A stretch of DNA of 64,000 nucleotides from an uncultured Oceanisphaera sp. (GTDB lineage: Bacteria > Pseudomonadota > Gammaproteobacteria > Enterobacterales > Aeromonadaceae), in contig NZ_CANLZU010000015.1 of the NCBI RefSeq assembly GCF_947495715.1, positions 53,425 to 117,424 on the forward strand, read 5' to 3'. The notes under the pieces were generated by a model that saw only the letters and a list, made by a program, of their open reading frames with translations, searched no databases and was not told where the DNA came from. This document shows, in pieces, positions 1-7,810 of this stretch (its first letter is position 1; each line of letters opens with the position of its first letter). The translations under genes and the position numbers were made by a program.

Positions 1-550
1 AACCACACTTCAGTGAGCGAGCAAGAAGAACAGTTATGAATCATATCTCGAACCTCATTAAGCACTCATAACATTTTAATACTGCGCATGCGTATATACA
101 CTCTTGTGCCAAATCCGGTTATGGAAACAAAACTCCATTACCATCAGCTGTTTACTCGCTTTCCTGATCTGACACTCTTGTGAAAAGTGAGCATGCGCAT
201 ACTGGTTCCGTGGTGTGCGCAGTATCTACATCGACAGTTTATTAACCAGTTGAATCACAGGCGTTTTCTGTCTTCGGCTGATAATAAACGCGCATCGCTT
301 GTGGTGATATCGCGCACACTTCCAGTGTGGCTCTAAATATACTGTGCATACTTGACCGTCTGGATGGCTTTTTTGCAGGCTTCATCGGTGTTGCTCACCC
401 ATGCTACCGCCCCTGCGTTTCAGGCCGCCATTCCCTGCAACCACGGTTTTCAAATGCATCTATTCTGGCTGCTCAGGTGCGGGGAGGCAATTGCAAAAAG
501 GTAAGAGTGAGGTGCAAAACGGGTGGGTGGTTGTTTTGTGTCCACAGATC
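1..550. other. gene-free region with short inverted repeats
   Basis: I see no convincing gene here. The only sizeable frame (327-563) is Cys/Arg-rich and lacks a ribosome site. The part from 79 to 225 holds repeated short elements. A 10-bp inverted repeat (atactgcgca at 79-88, its reverse complement at 216-225) encloses a direct repeat cactcttgtg (99-108 and 173-182) and two copies of a GCATGCGC-type palindrome (83-92 and 191-200). A small hairpin, cacac/gtgtg, lies near 315-330. This could be a control region for a gene to the left of the window, but nothing fixes the function. Confidence 0.4.
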
Positions 551-567
551 ACGCCGACATTGACGGG

Positions 568-668
568 AGGATAAAGGGAGCTGCTCGGCCGACCTTCTGT
601 TTCATGGACGAAACAGTGAGCCTCCAGGGAGGGATTTACGGCGAGTCGGCGGAGCGGGCCCTTTGTCC
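568..668 (+). repeat. dispersed structured repeat, copy A
   Basis: This is the first of four copies of one repeat family; the others are at 775-876, 7686-7786 and 58177-58247 (inverted). Outer arms (568-594 and 641-668) pair imperfectly through GGAYAAAGGG / CCCTTTGTCC and GGCCGAC / GTCGGC. Inside lies a 7-bp stem, CTGTTTC (597-603) with GAAACAG (610-616), closed by the loop ATGGAC. It is followed by gtGAGC and a short GC-rich second hairpin. The inner stem differs in every copy but always pairs. I do not know a name for the family. Confidence 0.8.
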
Positions 669-774
669 GACGTGTTGCGCCGATACCGTGCAATGATTGT
701 GGTCGATTGAAATCGACCCTACGGATTCGGATCGGGTGTTGTTTTTTCCGCAGGTCACGCCGAATTTGACGGGA

Positions 775-876
775 GGGCAAAGGGATCTGCTCGGCCGACC
801 ATCACATAACAGGGATGTTATGTGCTGAGCGAAACATGGATGTCTTGAGCGAGTCGGCAGGGCGGACCCTTTGTCC
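775..876 (+). repeat. dispersed structured repeat, copy B
   Basis: This is the second copy, in the same orientation as copy A and about 100 bp downstream of it. The outer arms run 775-800 and 849-876 (GGCAAAGGG...GGCCGACC with GAGTCGGC...CCCTTTGTCC). The inner stem is CACATAAC (803-810) with GTTATGTG (817-824), closed by the loop AGGGAT, then ctGAGC and a second small hairpin ACAT/ATGT. The right flank shares 'gacgtgttgc' with copy A. A further fragment, 'gagtcggcggagca', lies at 976-989, so the block has grown by repeated insertion or duplication. Confidence 0.8.
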
Positions 877-1012
877 GACGTGTTGCCTCGGCTATCGCGA
901 AGTGCTGTCTGTTTCTACGGAGTGGTCTGATCCGCCAGTGGTCGCTTCGGCTACGGCGTGTGGCAAGTCCGAGGCGAGTCGGCGGAGCAGATAGGGGCAG
1001 TGTTTGGTGCGG

Positions 1013-1036
1013 GTAAAGCCCCACTTCGGTGGGGCC
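1013..1036 (-). terminator. terminator of the DUF3422 gene
   Basis: Read on the minus strand, a perfect 7-bp stem GCCCCAC/GTGGGGC with a tetraloop (1018-1035 on the plus strand) is followed by TTTA. It lies 16 bp past the stop codon of the DUF3422 gene and fits a short intrinsic terminator. The T-tract is weak. Confidence 0.6.
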
Positions 1037-1051
1037 TACGCGGTTCAGGTT

Positions 1052-2296
1052 TTAGTCTTCGCCTACGCCGCGCAGCAGTCGGCGAATATAAAGCCAGAGC
1101 ACAAGGGCGATAAAGGGCACCGATATGCTCAGGCCCGCTTCCATCAGGTGGCGGTATTCTTCGTTGTCGACCAGGTTGCGCAGTGTGCGGTCAATCAGGT
1201 CAAAGGCGTAATAGGTCACCACGATAATGGAAAAGCTCTCCAGCTTGGCCTGCAGCCGCAGCTGCTCGCCGGCCCGCTTGCTGAGGGAGGCGAGCATGTC
1301 GCGGTTTTGCTGCTCAACAGACAAGTCCACCTGCGAACGCACCAGCTGGGTGGTGCGCGCCAGCCGGCGAGAAAGCTGCTCGATGCGCAGGCCGGCGGTG
1401 CGGCAGGTGCGGGTGGCCGGATCCAGCCGGCGATCCATGAACTGCTCTACGGTCTGGCGGCCTTCTATGCGGGTTTCGCGCAGTTCGCCAATTCGCTTGT
1501 TGACCAGGGTGAAATAGGCCTCTGCCGCCGAGAAACGGTTGGAGGTGAGCGCCGACAGCTCTTCCAGTCGCTGCGCCAGGCTCATCAGCTGATGCAAAAG
1601 CACCGATGGCTCTTCGGACGCGACCCGGGTAGAGAGCTCGACCAGCTCGGTTTCAAGCTGGTTGATCGCCGGTACCATGTCGTTTGCCAGCGGCAGTGCC
1701 AGCAGCGCCACATGGCGATAGGTCTCGATCTCGCAAATGCGTTGCAGCAAGCGTCCGGCCTGCTGCAACTGCAGGCCGCGATCCTCCACCAGCACCCGCA
1801 CCAGGCCGCTGTCTTCACGGGGGTAAAAGTCGGTCCACATCTGACCGACGCCAGACATGACCATGGAGCTGTTCACCTGATAGTCACCGAAGTGCTTATC
1901 CAGCCAGGCATTTTCATCGACATTGGCCCGATGGGCGCGAAACAGGATCTCGGCACCGCACAAAAAGCTGCCCGGCACGGACGCCAGCCATTCGGCCGGC
2001 AACTGCGGCAGTTCCAGTGTATTCAGCGCGGTCAGCGTCAGGGTGTAAAACTCGTGGTGGGCTTCAAACCGCAGCGTCAGGCGATCGTTCTCGCCCTGCC
2101 AGAAACGCGACTTGCTGATGGTCTCTTGCAGCCCCAGCAGGTCGATGAGTCGAAACACGCTTTGCTGCACGTCCTGCAGCGGGGCGCCGTCATACACTAC
2201 CGCAATGTGCCGCATTCCGAGCGGCCCCTGCAGCTTTTGAAACGGCCGGGCATGAACCTCTGCGATGATTTGCTCTCGCAACGGGTGACTGAGCAT
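1052..2296 (-). CDS. DUF3422 family membrane-anchored protein
   Basis: A 414-residue protein of the DUF3422 family (COG4949-type predicted membrane-anchored proteins), function unknown. The N-terminus has the family's typical opening with HPLR near residue 4 and HARPF near residue 15. The long middle is helical and rich in Gln, Glu and Leu, and reads as coiled coil from about 180 to 340. One hydrophobic segment near residues 387-405, followed by a basic tail, looks like a C-terminal membrane anchor. The ATG at 2294-2296 is preceded on its own strand by an AAGGAGAAG ribosome site. The gene stands alone, faces away from nap, and ends at a small terminator. The family call is firm; no function should be inferred. 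Confidence 0.85.
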   Translation of the reverse strand: MLSHPLREQIIAEVHARPFQKLQGPLGMRHIAVVYDGAPLQDVQQSVFRLIDLLGLQETISKSRFWQGENDRLTLRFEAHHEFYTLTLTALNTLELPQLPAEWLASVPGSFLCGAEILFRAHRANVDENAWLDKHFGDYQVNSSMVMSGVGQMWTDFYPREDSGLVRVLVEDRGLQLQQAGRLLQRICEIETYRHVALLALPLANDMVPAINQLETELVELSTRVASEEPSVLLHQLMSLAQRLEELSALTSNRFSAAEAYFTLVNKRIGELRETRIEGRQTVEQFMDRRLDPATRTCRTAGLRIEQLSRRLARTTQLVRSQVDLSVEQQNRDMLASLSKRAGEQLRLQAKLESFSIIVVTYYAFDLIDRTLRNLVDNEEYRHLMEAGLSISVPFIALVLWLYIRRLLRGVGED

Positions 2297-2613
2297 TGCT
2301 TCTCCTTTATTGCTGTCAGTCAGAATCCGGATAATTTACCAGATTTTTTCGGCTCGCTATTCGCTATCTGCTCCCGGTTCGTTGGAGATAACCGGGCTAC
2401 GGCCATTCAACAGCCGATACGCTTCTTTCTCAACCACTGCGGCCTTGTCTCGTCGCTGGGCAAGGTGGGTGGGTGACGGCTGATATAAATGTTCTTATTG
2501 CGACATTTTTCAGCTTGTTTGATGGCAAGGCTGGCTTGGTTGTTTTCTGTGCGACCGCGCTGCAACCCCGGCGCAGAGCGGCCAGATGAAGGGGTGGTCA
2601 GAAAATAAAGTAG
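2297..2613. other. intergenic region between DUF3422 gene and nap promoter
   Basis: About 320 bases separate two divergent transcription units. The stretch should hold the promoter of the DUF3422 gene and the upstream part of the nap control region. Apart from the FNR box at its right edge I see no strong operator, repeat or small gene. A clear paired NarP/NarL heptamer site was not found by eye. Confidence 0.4.
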
Positions 2614-2627
2614 TTGATTTACATCAA
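2614..2627 (+). promoter_or_regulatory. FNR box of the nap operon
   Basis: TTGAT-N4-ATCAA is a perfect match to the FNR/ANR consensus, centred at 2620.5. A TATAAG sequence at 2669-2674 would serve as a -10 and start transcription near 2681, placing the box about 61 bp upstream of the start, a class I position. In E. coli the napF FNR site is likewise far upstream (about -64). The box lies 135 bp before the napF start codon, so anaerobic induction of nap is the straightforward reading. Confidence 0.85.
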
Positions 2628-2761
2628 TGTTCCATCTGAAATGCTTGTTTTACCTGTTCAACTACGTCTATAAGAACTACAGTGGCACTCAGGTTAATAA
2701 AGGCTTATGTTTCAATGGCTTTAATTTTATTAAAACGACCATATTCAACAAGGTAGTGAGT

Positions 2762-3274
2762 ATGTCACATTCTCGGATTAACCTTTCAAGACGCCAACTT
2801 TTTACTCGTCGAAACGTCTCGGACAAGCCGTCATTACCCTGGGTCAGAGAGGCGCAATTTACCGATTTATGTACCCAATGTGGTGAATGCATCAAGCAGT
2901 GCCCCACCAGGATCATTCATCCTGGTGATGGGGGTTTTCCGCGGGTTGATTTTGCACACGGCGAATGTACCTTTTGTTATCAATGTGCCGAGGTCTGCCC
3001 CGAGCCGTTATTTGTGCCAAAAACCGAACCGGCCTGGCAAGCCCGGGCGGTGATTGAAGCGGGCTGTCTGGCTAAACAAAACATCGATTGTCGAAGCTGT
3101 GGTGACAGCTGCGAACCCTTTGCCATTAGCTTCAAGCTGGCGGTGGGCCGGGTGGCACAGCCGCAAATAGACATGAATAGCTGCACCGGGTGTGGTGCCT
3201 GCGTGTCGGTGTGCCCGACCTCGGCCATTACCATCAAGAATATTTTTCAAGAGAGCGCCAATGTCACTGAATGA
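2762..3274 (+). CDS. napF: ferredoxin-type protein NapF
   Basis: A 170-residue cytoplasmic iron-sulfur protein that assists maturation of NapA, probably by helping to insert its [4Fe-4S] cluster. Three Cys-rich cluster motifs are visible: CTQCGECIKQCP near residue 38, CTFCYQCAEVCP near 68, and CTGCGACVSVCP near 142, with an extra CRSCGDSC group near 112. The N-terminal SRRQLF resembles the start of E. coli NapF. The frame is open upstream to 2627, but I chose the ATG at 2762 because the upstream extension begins inside the FNR box and has no family similarity. The gene overlaps napD by 14 bp and leads the nap operon. Confidence 0.93.
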   Translation: MSHSRINLSRRQLFTRRNVSDKPSLPWVREAQFTDLCTQCGECIKQCPTRIIHPGDGGFPRVDFAHGECTFCYQCAEVCPEPLFVPKTEPAWQARAVIEAGCLAKQNIDCRSCGDSCEPFAISFKLAVGRVAQPQIDMNSCTGCGACVSVCPTSAITIKNIFQESANVTE

Positions 3275-3566
3275 AGTTCATATCTCAAGTTTGGTGGTTC
3301 ACGCCGTGCCCCAACATTTAAACGCCATCAAACGCCAGATTGAAGCATTTGACGGCGCAGAAATTTATGGTGAAAGCGAAGCAGGAAAACTGGTGGTGGT
3401 GATAGAAACCCGAAACCAGGGCTATATTACCGATACCATTGATGCGATAAATCAGCTCGAACACGTATTAAGTACCGCATTGGTGTTTCATCAAATAGAA
3501 AGTGACTTCGATGATGAAGTCAGTACAGCAGAAAAGTCGGATTCAAAGCTTAAGGATGAACTATGA
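3261..3566 (+). CDS. napD: NapA signal-peptide chaperone NapD
   Basis: A 101-residue cytoplasmic chaperone that binds the twin-arginine signal peptide of NapA and holds it back until the cofactors are in place. The sequence starts with the family pattern [11 protein letters not shown] and has the compact ferredoxin-like length of NapD; the last 15 residues are acidic and likely disordered. The ATG at 3261 lies inside the end of napF, and the stop overlaps the napA start as ATGA, so napF, napD and napA are translationally coupled. An in-frame GTG upstream (3192) was rejected because it would lie deep inside napF. Confidence 0.93.
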   Translation: MSLNEVHISSLVVHAVPQHLNAIKRQIEAFDGAEIYGESEAGKLVVVIETRNQGYITDTIDAINQLEHVLSTALVFHQIESDFDDEVSTAEKSDSKLKDEL

Positions 3567-6055
3567 AAATAACCAGACGTGCCTTTGTGAAAGCAAATGC
3601 CGCCGCTTCTGCCGCGGCAGTGGCCGGGATCAGCCTTCCTGTTTCTGCCACCAACTTGATCGTCAGCTCGGATGAAACCGCCATTAAATGGGACAAGGCC
3701 CCGTGCCGCTTTTGTGGCACCGGTTGTTCCGTGCTGGTGGGTACGCAACAGGGCCGCGTCGTCGCCACCCAGGGCGACCCGGAAGCGCCGGTGAACAAGG
3801 GACTCAACTGCATTAAAGGCTATTTTCTGTCGAAAATCATGTACGGCAAAGACCGGTTGACCACGCCCTTGCTGCGCATGAAAAACGGCCAGTATCATAA
3901 AGACGGCGACTTCGAACCCGTCTCCTGGGATCAGGCCTTTGATGTGATGGCGGAGAAGTTCAAACAGGCCCTCAAGGAAAAAGGCCCTACCAGTGTGGGC
4001 ATGTTTGGCTCCGGCCAATGGACCGTGATGGAAGGTTACGCCGCATCCAAACTGATGAAGGCGGGATTTCGTTCCAACAACCTGGATCCCAACGCGCGCC
4101 ACTGCATGGCCTCGGCCGTGGTCGGCTTTATGCGTACCTTTGGCATCGATGAGCCGATGGGCTGTTATGACGACTTTGAACACGCCGACGCCTTCGTGCT
4201 GTGGGGCTCCAACATGGCGGAAATGCACCCGGTGCTATGGACCCGTATCACCGACCGCCGGTTAAGCCATTCCCACGTTAAAGTGAATGTGCTGTCTACC
4301 TACTATCACCGCAGCTTTGAGCTGGCCGACCGCGGCATGATCTTTCATCCACAGTCCGATCTGGCCATTGCCAACTTTATTGCCAACTACATCATCGAAA
4401 ACGAGGCGGTTAACTGGGACTTTGTGGATAAACACACCCACTTCAAGCAGGCCACCACCGATATTGGCTACGGCCTGCGTGATGATGACCCGCTGCAAAT
4501 CAAGGCCAGGAACGCGAACTCGGGCGAGATGGCCGACATTTCGTTTGAAGAATACAAAGCCTCGGTGGCCCCCTACACGGTAGAAAAAGCGGCGGAAATG
4601 TCCGGCGTGCTACCGGAAGACCTGATTGCACTGGCCAAACAGTACGCGGATCCCGATACCAAGGTGATGTCGCTGTGGACCATGGGCATGAACCAGCATA
4701 CCCGTGGCGTGTGGATGCAAAGTCTGGTGTATAACCTGCACCTGTTGACCGGCAAAATCTCGGAGCCGGGTAACAGTCCCTTCTCGTTGACCGGTCAGCC
4801 TTCCGCCTGTGGTACCGCCCGCGAAGTGGGCACCTTTGCCCACCGTTTGCCCGCAGACCTGCTGGTGGCCAATCCGGAACACCGCAAGATTGCCGAGAAA
4901 ATCTGGAAGCTGCCGGAAGGCACCATACCGCCGAAACCGGGTTTTCATGCGGTGCTGCAAGATCGCATGCTCAACGACGGCAAGCTCAATGCCTACTGGG
5001 TGATGTGCAACAACAACATGCAGGCGGGCCCCAACATCAACACCGAACGGTTACCGGGTTACCGCAACCCCGACAACTTCATTGTGTGCTCCGACCCGTA
5101 TCCAACGGTTACTGCCCAGGCTTCGGATCTGATCCTGCCTACCGCCATGTGGGTCGAAAAAGAAGGCGCCTATGGTAACGCCGAGCGTCGTACCCAGGCC
5201 TGGTACCAGCAGGTGTCGCCGGTGGAAGGAGCAAAGTCCGATCTGTGGCAAATCATGGAGTTTGCCAAGCGCTTCAACATTGAAGAGGTGTGGGATGAAG
5301 CCTTGATGGCCCAGGTGCCGGAATTACGTGGCAAGACCATGTACGACATTCTGTTTCGTAACGGTAACGTGGACAAATACCCGCTCGATGAAGCACAAGA
5401 GCTGAACGACGACGCCCGCTCTGCCGGTTTTTACGTACAAAAGGGGCTGTTTGAAGAATATGCCGAATTTGGTCGCGGACACGGCCACGACCTGGCCCCC
5501 TACGATGTGTATCACCAGGTGCGCGGTTTGCGCTGGCCGGTGGTAGACGGCAAGGAAACCCTGTGGCGATTCAACCCGGAATATGACCCCTATGCCAAAC
5601 GTGAAGGCCGGGATTTCTACGGCAAGCCCGATGGCAAGGCGCTGATCATTTCGGCACCCTATGAAGCGCCGCCGGAAGTGCCTAACGATGAATACGATTT
5701 GTGGCTCTGTACCGGCCGGGTGCTGGAACACTGGCACACCGGTACCATGACCCGGCGCGTGCCCGAGCTGTACAAAGCCATTCCCGATGCGCATTGCTAC
5801 ATTCATCCGGATGATGCCGAGGCGCGTAATTTGCGCCGTGGAGACGAAGTGCTCATTCAGTCGCCGCGCGGTGAAGTGCGGGCGCGGGTTGAAACCCGTG
5901 GTCGTAACCGGCCGCCAAAAGGTCTGGTGTTTGTGCCCTTCTTTGATGCGCGCATTCTGGTCAACAAGCTGATTCTGGATGCCACCGATCCGCTATCCAA
6001 ACAGACCGACTACAAAAAATGTCCGGTAAAGATAACCAGAATCGCCAGCGTGTAA
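3563..6055 (+). CDS. napA: periplasmic nitrate reductase, catalytic subunit NapA
   Basis: An 830-residue molybdoenzyme that reduces nitrate to nitrite in the periplasm, taking electrons from NapB and NapC. The N-terminus is a twin-arginine signal (TRRAFVK, residues 4-10) ending near ALA-type small residues at about 29. The [4Fe-4S] motif is Cys48-x2-Cys51-x3-Cys55 with a fourth Cys in the KGLNCIKG segment. The molybdenum ligand is Cys181 in NARHCMAS. Length and the C-terminal molybdopterin-binding domain match the family. It follows napD with a 4-bp overlap and precedes napB after a 103-bp gap. No napG/napH is present, so electrons should come only through NapC. Confidence 0.97.
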   Translation: MKITRRAFVKANAAASAAAVAGISLPVSATNLIVSSDETAIKWDKAPCRFCGTGCSVLVGTQQGRVVATQGDPEAPVNKGLNCIKGYFLSKIMYGKDRLTTPLLRMKNGQYHKDGDFEPVSWDQAFDVMAEKFKQALKEKGPTSVGMFGSGQWTVMEGYAASKLMKAGFRSNNLDPNARHCMASAVVGFMRTFGIDEPMGCYDDFEHADAFVLWGSNMAEMHPVLWTRITDRRLSHSHVKVNVLSTYYHRSFELADRGMIFHPQSDLAIANFIANYIIENEAVNWDFVDKHTHFKQATTDIGYGLRDDDPLQIKARNANSGEMADISFEEYKASVAPYTVEKAAEMSGVLPEDLIALAKQYADPDTKVMSLWTMGMNQHTRGVWMQSLVYNLHLLTGKISEPGNSPFSLTGQPSACGTAREVGTFAHRLPADLLVANPEHRKIAEKIWKLPEGTIPPKPGFHAVLQDRMLNDGKLNAYWVMCNNNMQAGPNINTERLPGYRNPDNFIVCSDPYPTVTAQASDLILPTAMWVEKEGAYGNAERRTQAWYQQVSPVEGAKSDLWQIMEFAKRFNIEEVWDEALMAQVPELRGKTMYDILFRNGNVDKYPLDEAQELNDDARSAGFYVQKGLFEEYAEFGRGHGHDLAPYDVYHQVRGLRWPVVDGKETLWRFNPEYDPYAKREGRDFYGKPDGKALIISAPYEAPPEVPNDEYDLWLCTGRVLEHWHTGTMTRRVPELYKAIPDAHCYIHPDDAEARNLRRGDEVLIQSPRGEVRARVETRGRNRPPKGLVFVPFFDARILVNKLILDATDPLSKQTDYKKCPVKITRIASV

Positions 6056-6105
6056 GAGTGGCGAGAGGGTAAGTTCTCACTCGGGTAACAGGGCAGTTAT
6101 ATCAA

Positions 6106-6139
6106 GGCCACCCCATCGCTTAGTGACGCAGGGGTGGTC
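6106..6139 (+). other. stem-loop in the napA-napB gap
   Basis: ggccacccc (6106-6114) pairs with ggggtggtc (6131-6139), a 9-bp stem with one wobble around a 16-base loop, in the 103-bp gap between napA and napB. No T-run follows, so this is not a typical terminator. It may protect the 3' end of a napFDA message or separate translation of the two subunits. Confidence 0.55.
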
Positions 6140-6158
6140 ATAAAAGAATGGAGAGGTT

Positions 6159-6659
6159 ATGCAAAAAATCATGATGGCATTGCTGGCAGCCAGTGCACTG
6201 CTGTTCGGTACCGTACAAGCCGAAGAGTCGGCCAAGGCAAACCCGGTGGCGACCGATACCGCCGCTCATACCGTCAACCAGGGCGGCATTGGTGGTGTGG
6301 AGTCGTTACGTGGCATGAGTGAACTAGAAACCACGCGCCCGGCGGACGACTTCAAGCGTTTTCCCAAGGATCACCATTTGGACAGTAGCTATGTGTATCA
6401 GCCACCCTTGATCCCCCATACCATCCGTAACTATGAAGTGTCGTTAAACGCCAATAAGTGTCTTTCCTGTCACAGCTGGAAAAACGCCAAGGAAATGGGC
6501 GCCACCAAGATCAGCGTGACTCACTATGTGAATCGTCAGGAGCAGGTGCTGTCGGATGTGTCACCGCGTCGTTACTTTTGCTTGCAATGTCACGTGCCTC
6601 AGGCCGATGCCAAACCGCTGGTTGAGAGCAACTTTCAGAGCGTCGATTCATTGCGGTAA
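6159..6659 (+). CDS. napB: periplasmic nitrate reductase, dihaem cytochrome subunit NapB
   Basis: A 166-residue periplasmic electron-transfer subunit that passes electrons from NapC to NapA. A Sec signal peptide occupies about residues 1-21 (hydrophobic MALLAASALLFGTVQA, then Glu-Glu). Two c-type haem motifs, CLSCH near residue 101 and CLQCH near residue 142, match the dihaem family, and conserved His residues lie upstream of the first motif. The ATG at 6159 has GGAGAGG as ribosome site. It sits between napA and napC as in Vibrio-type nap operons. Confidence 0.95.
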   Translation: MQKIMMALLAASALLFGTVQAEESAKANPVATDTAAHTVNQGGIGGVESLRGMSELETTRPADDFKRFPKDHHLDSSYVYQPPLIPHTIRNYEVSLNANKCLSCHSWKNAKEMGATKISVTHYVNRQEQVLSDVSPRRYFCLQCHVPQADAKPLVESNFQSVDSLR

Positions 6660-6685
6660 TAAAACGCGACTTAAGAGTGAGAGCC

Positions 6686-7261
6686 ATGAAATTATTAAAA
6701 AGATTCTGGAAGCGTTTATCCACTCCCAGCAAGGCCGCGGCAGGCGTGGTGCTGCTGATGGGGTTTATCGGTGGCTTGCTGTTTTGGGGAGCTTTTAATA
6801 CCGGAATGGAAGCCACCAACACCGAGCAGTTCTGTTCCGGCTGCCACGCCCCCATCGTAAAAGAGATCCGTGAAACCATTCACTACGCCAACCGTTCTGG
6901 AGTGCGTGCCATCTGTTCCGACTGCCATGTTCCTCATAACTGGACCGATAAAATCGTGCGCAAGGTGCAGGCATCCAAAGAGCTGGCCTTTCACTTTATC
7001 GGTACCATCGATACCGACGAGAAGTTCAAGGCGCGTCGTGGGCATCTGGCCCATCGCGAGTGGCAACGGATGAAAGAAAACAACTCGCAAGAGTGCCGTA
7101 ACTGTCATCAATTCGACTATATGGACTTCTCGGAGCAAGGCCCCCGCGCGGTAAGGCTGCACTCGACCGCCCTGGCCGGTGGCGATAAAACCTGTGTTGA
7201 TTGCCATAAGGGGATTGCCCATAAACTGCCGGACATGAGCGACGTGGCCGGCTGGCAATAA
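6686..7261 (+). CDS. napC: membrane-anchored tetrahaem quinol dehydrogenase NapC
   Basis: A 191-residue NapC/NirT-family cytochrome c that takes electrons from the quinol pool and hands them to NapB. A single membrane anchor covers about residues 18-38 (GVVLLMGFIGGLLFWGAF). Four haem motifs follow: CSGCH (about residue 50), CSDCH, CRNCH and CVDCH. A GTG at 6677 is also in frame; I prefer the ATG at 6686, whose product starts MKLLKRFWK, a usual NapC opening. It is the last haem protein of the operon and is followed by a small membrane protein gene. Confidence 0.95.
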   Translation: MKLLKRFWKRLSTPSKAAAGVVLLMGFIGGLLFWGAFNTGMEATNTEQFCSGCHAPIVKEIRETIHYANRSGVRAICSDCHVPHNWTDKIVRKVQASKELAFHFIGTIDTDEKFKARRGHLAHREWQRMKENNSQECRNCHQFDYMDFSEQGPRAVRLHSTALAGGDKTCVDCHKGIAHKLPDMSDVAGWQ

Positions 7262-7292
7262 GCGCCTGGAACGAGAACAAGAGGGGAAACGA

Positions 7293-7430
7293 ATGAGTAC
7301 CTTAGAATACGTTATCTGGCATATCCTGGGTTACGCCACCATACCGGTGATTATTATCGCCGGTTTTATTGCCGTCGCCGCCGTGTGTATTGGCATTCTG
7401 TCGGTGACCAAAGACAGGAAAATTGATTGA
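7293..7430 (+). CDS. 45-residue single-span membrane protein (TIGR02808 type)
   Basis: A 45-codon gene starting at ATG 7293 with GAGGGGAAACGA as ribosome site, 31 bp after napC. The product opens MSTLEYVIWHILGYA. It continues as one long hydrophobic segment (about residues 15-38) and ends in a charged tail, TKDRKID. Length, single span and position match the short TIGR02808 family, reported next to nap genes in Vibrio and Photobacterium. The function is unknown; a role in the NapC membrane complex is only a guess from position. A strong terminator follows after 26 bp, so this is the last gene of the nap operon. Confidence 0.85.
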   Translation: MSTLEYVIWHILGYATIPVIIIAGFIAVAAVCIGILSVTKDRKID

Positions 7431-7456
7431 TACTGCCTGAGAGAACAGGCTGAAAG

Positions 7457-7488
7457 AAAAAGCGGGGAGGGCGACCTTCCCGCTTTTT
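7457..7488 (+). terminator. nap operon terminator
   Basis: AAAAAGCGGGGAGG and CCTTCCCGCTTTTT pair around the loop GCGA with one wobble, ending in five T. This is a strong intrinsic terminator 26 bp after the last nap gene. Its A-tract makes it work in both directions. Confidence 0.9.
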
Positions 7489-7489
7489 G

Positions 7490-7685
7490 TTGTCGCCGAT
7501 ACCATGCAGTGGTTTTGGTCGATTACTCTTGGCATCAAATATCGACCCTACGGATGTTCGTGCGGGATATGGAATCGGGGGTTTGGTTTGGCTTCCCAGT
7601 GCTCTGATCCGCCAACTGAAGTGGCGGCTACAGGTTAAGCGAGGATGTTGTGTTTTTTCTGCAGGCCACGCCGCAATTGACGGGA
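7490..7685. repeat. composite repeat island shared with 540-775
   Basis: This gene-free stretch is a mosaic of pieces seen elsewhere in the window. 'cgccgatacc' and a tggtcgatt / aatatcgaccctacgga arm (about 7494-7553) match 678-724. A cgccaactgaag / tggcggctac segment (7610-7631) matches 58388-58409 inverted. 'cacgccg.aattgacgggagg' (about 7667-7687) matches 551-570 and 756-777. It leads straight into repeat copy C. Confidence 0.65.
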
Positions 7686-7786
7686 GGACAAAGGGATTCG
7701 CTCGGCCGACCATCCGCGCCATGGATGGCGCGGTTGAGCCCCCAGGGAGGGGTTTACGGCGAGTCGGCGGAGCGGGGCCTTTGCCC
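7686..7786 (+). repeat. dispersed structured repeat, copy C
   Basis: This third copy of the family is 101 bp, the same length as copy A. The outer arms are 7686-7711 (GGACAAAGGG...GGCCGACC) and 7759-7786. The inner stem CCGCGCC (7714-7720) with GGCGCGG (7727-7733) closes on ATGGAT, followed by ttGAGC. The second hairpin is CCCC/GGGG around CAGGGA. It sits between the convergent nap operon and the FAD oxidoreductase gene, 25 bp from the latter's stop. Confidence 0.8.
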
Positions 7787-7810
7787 TCTTTAAGGACTAG
7801 CTCCCAGCCT

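Noticed and set aside
327..563. 78-codon frame in the left repeat region
   Set aside because: It has no ribosome site, is Cys/Arg-rich without family features, and runs into the repeat arm of copy A.
1004..2476. 490-codon plus-strand frame over the DUF3422 gene
   Set aside because: It is the antisense of a clear family member, is rich in His and Gln as such shadows are, and has no conserved motif.
2628..2761. NarP/NarL paired heptamers before napF
   Set aside because: I looked for TACYYMT in a 7-2-7 arrangement near the expected position and found no convincing pair.
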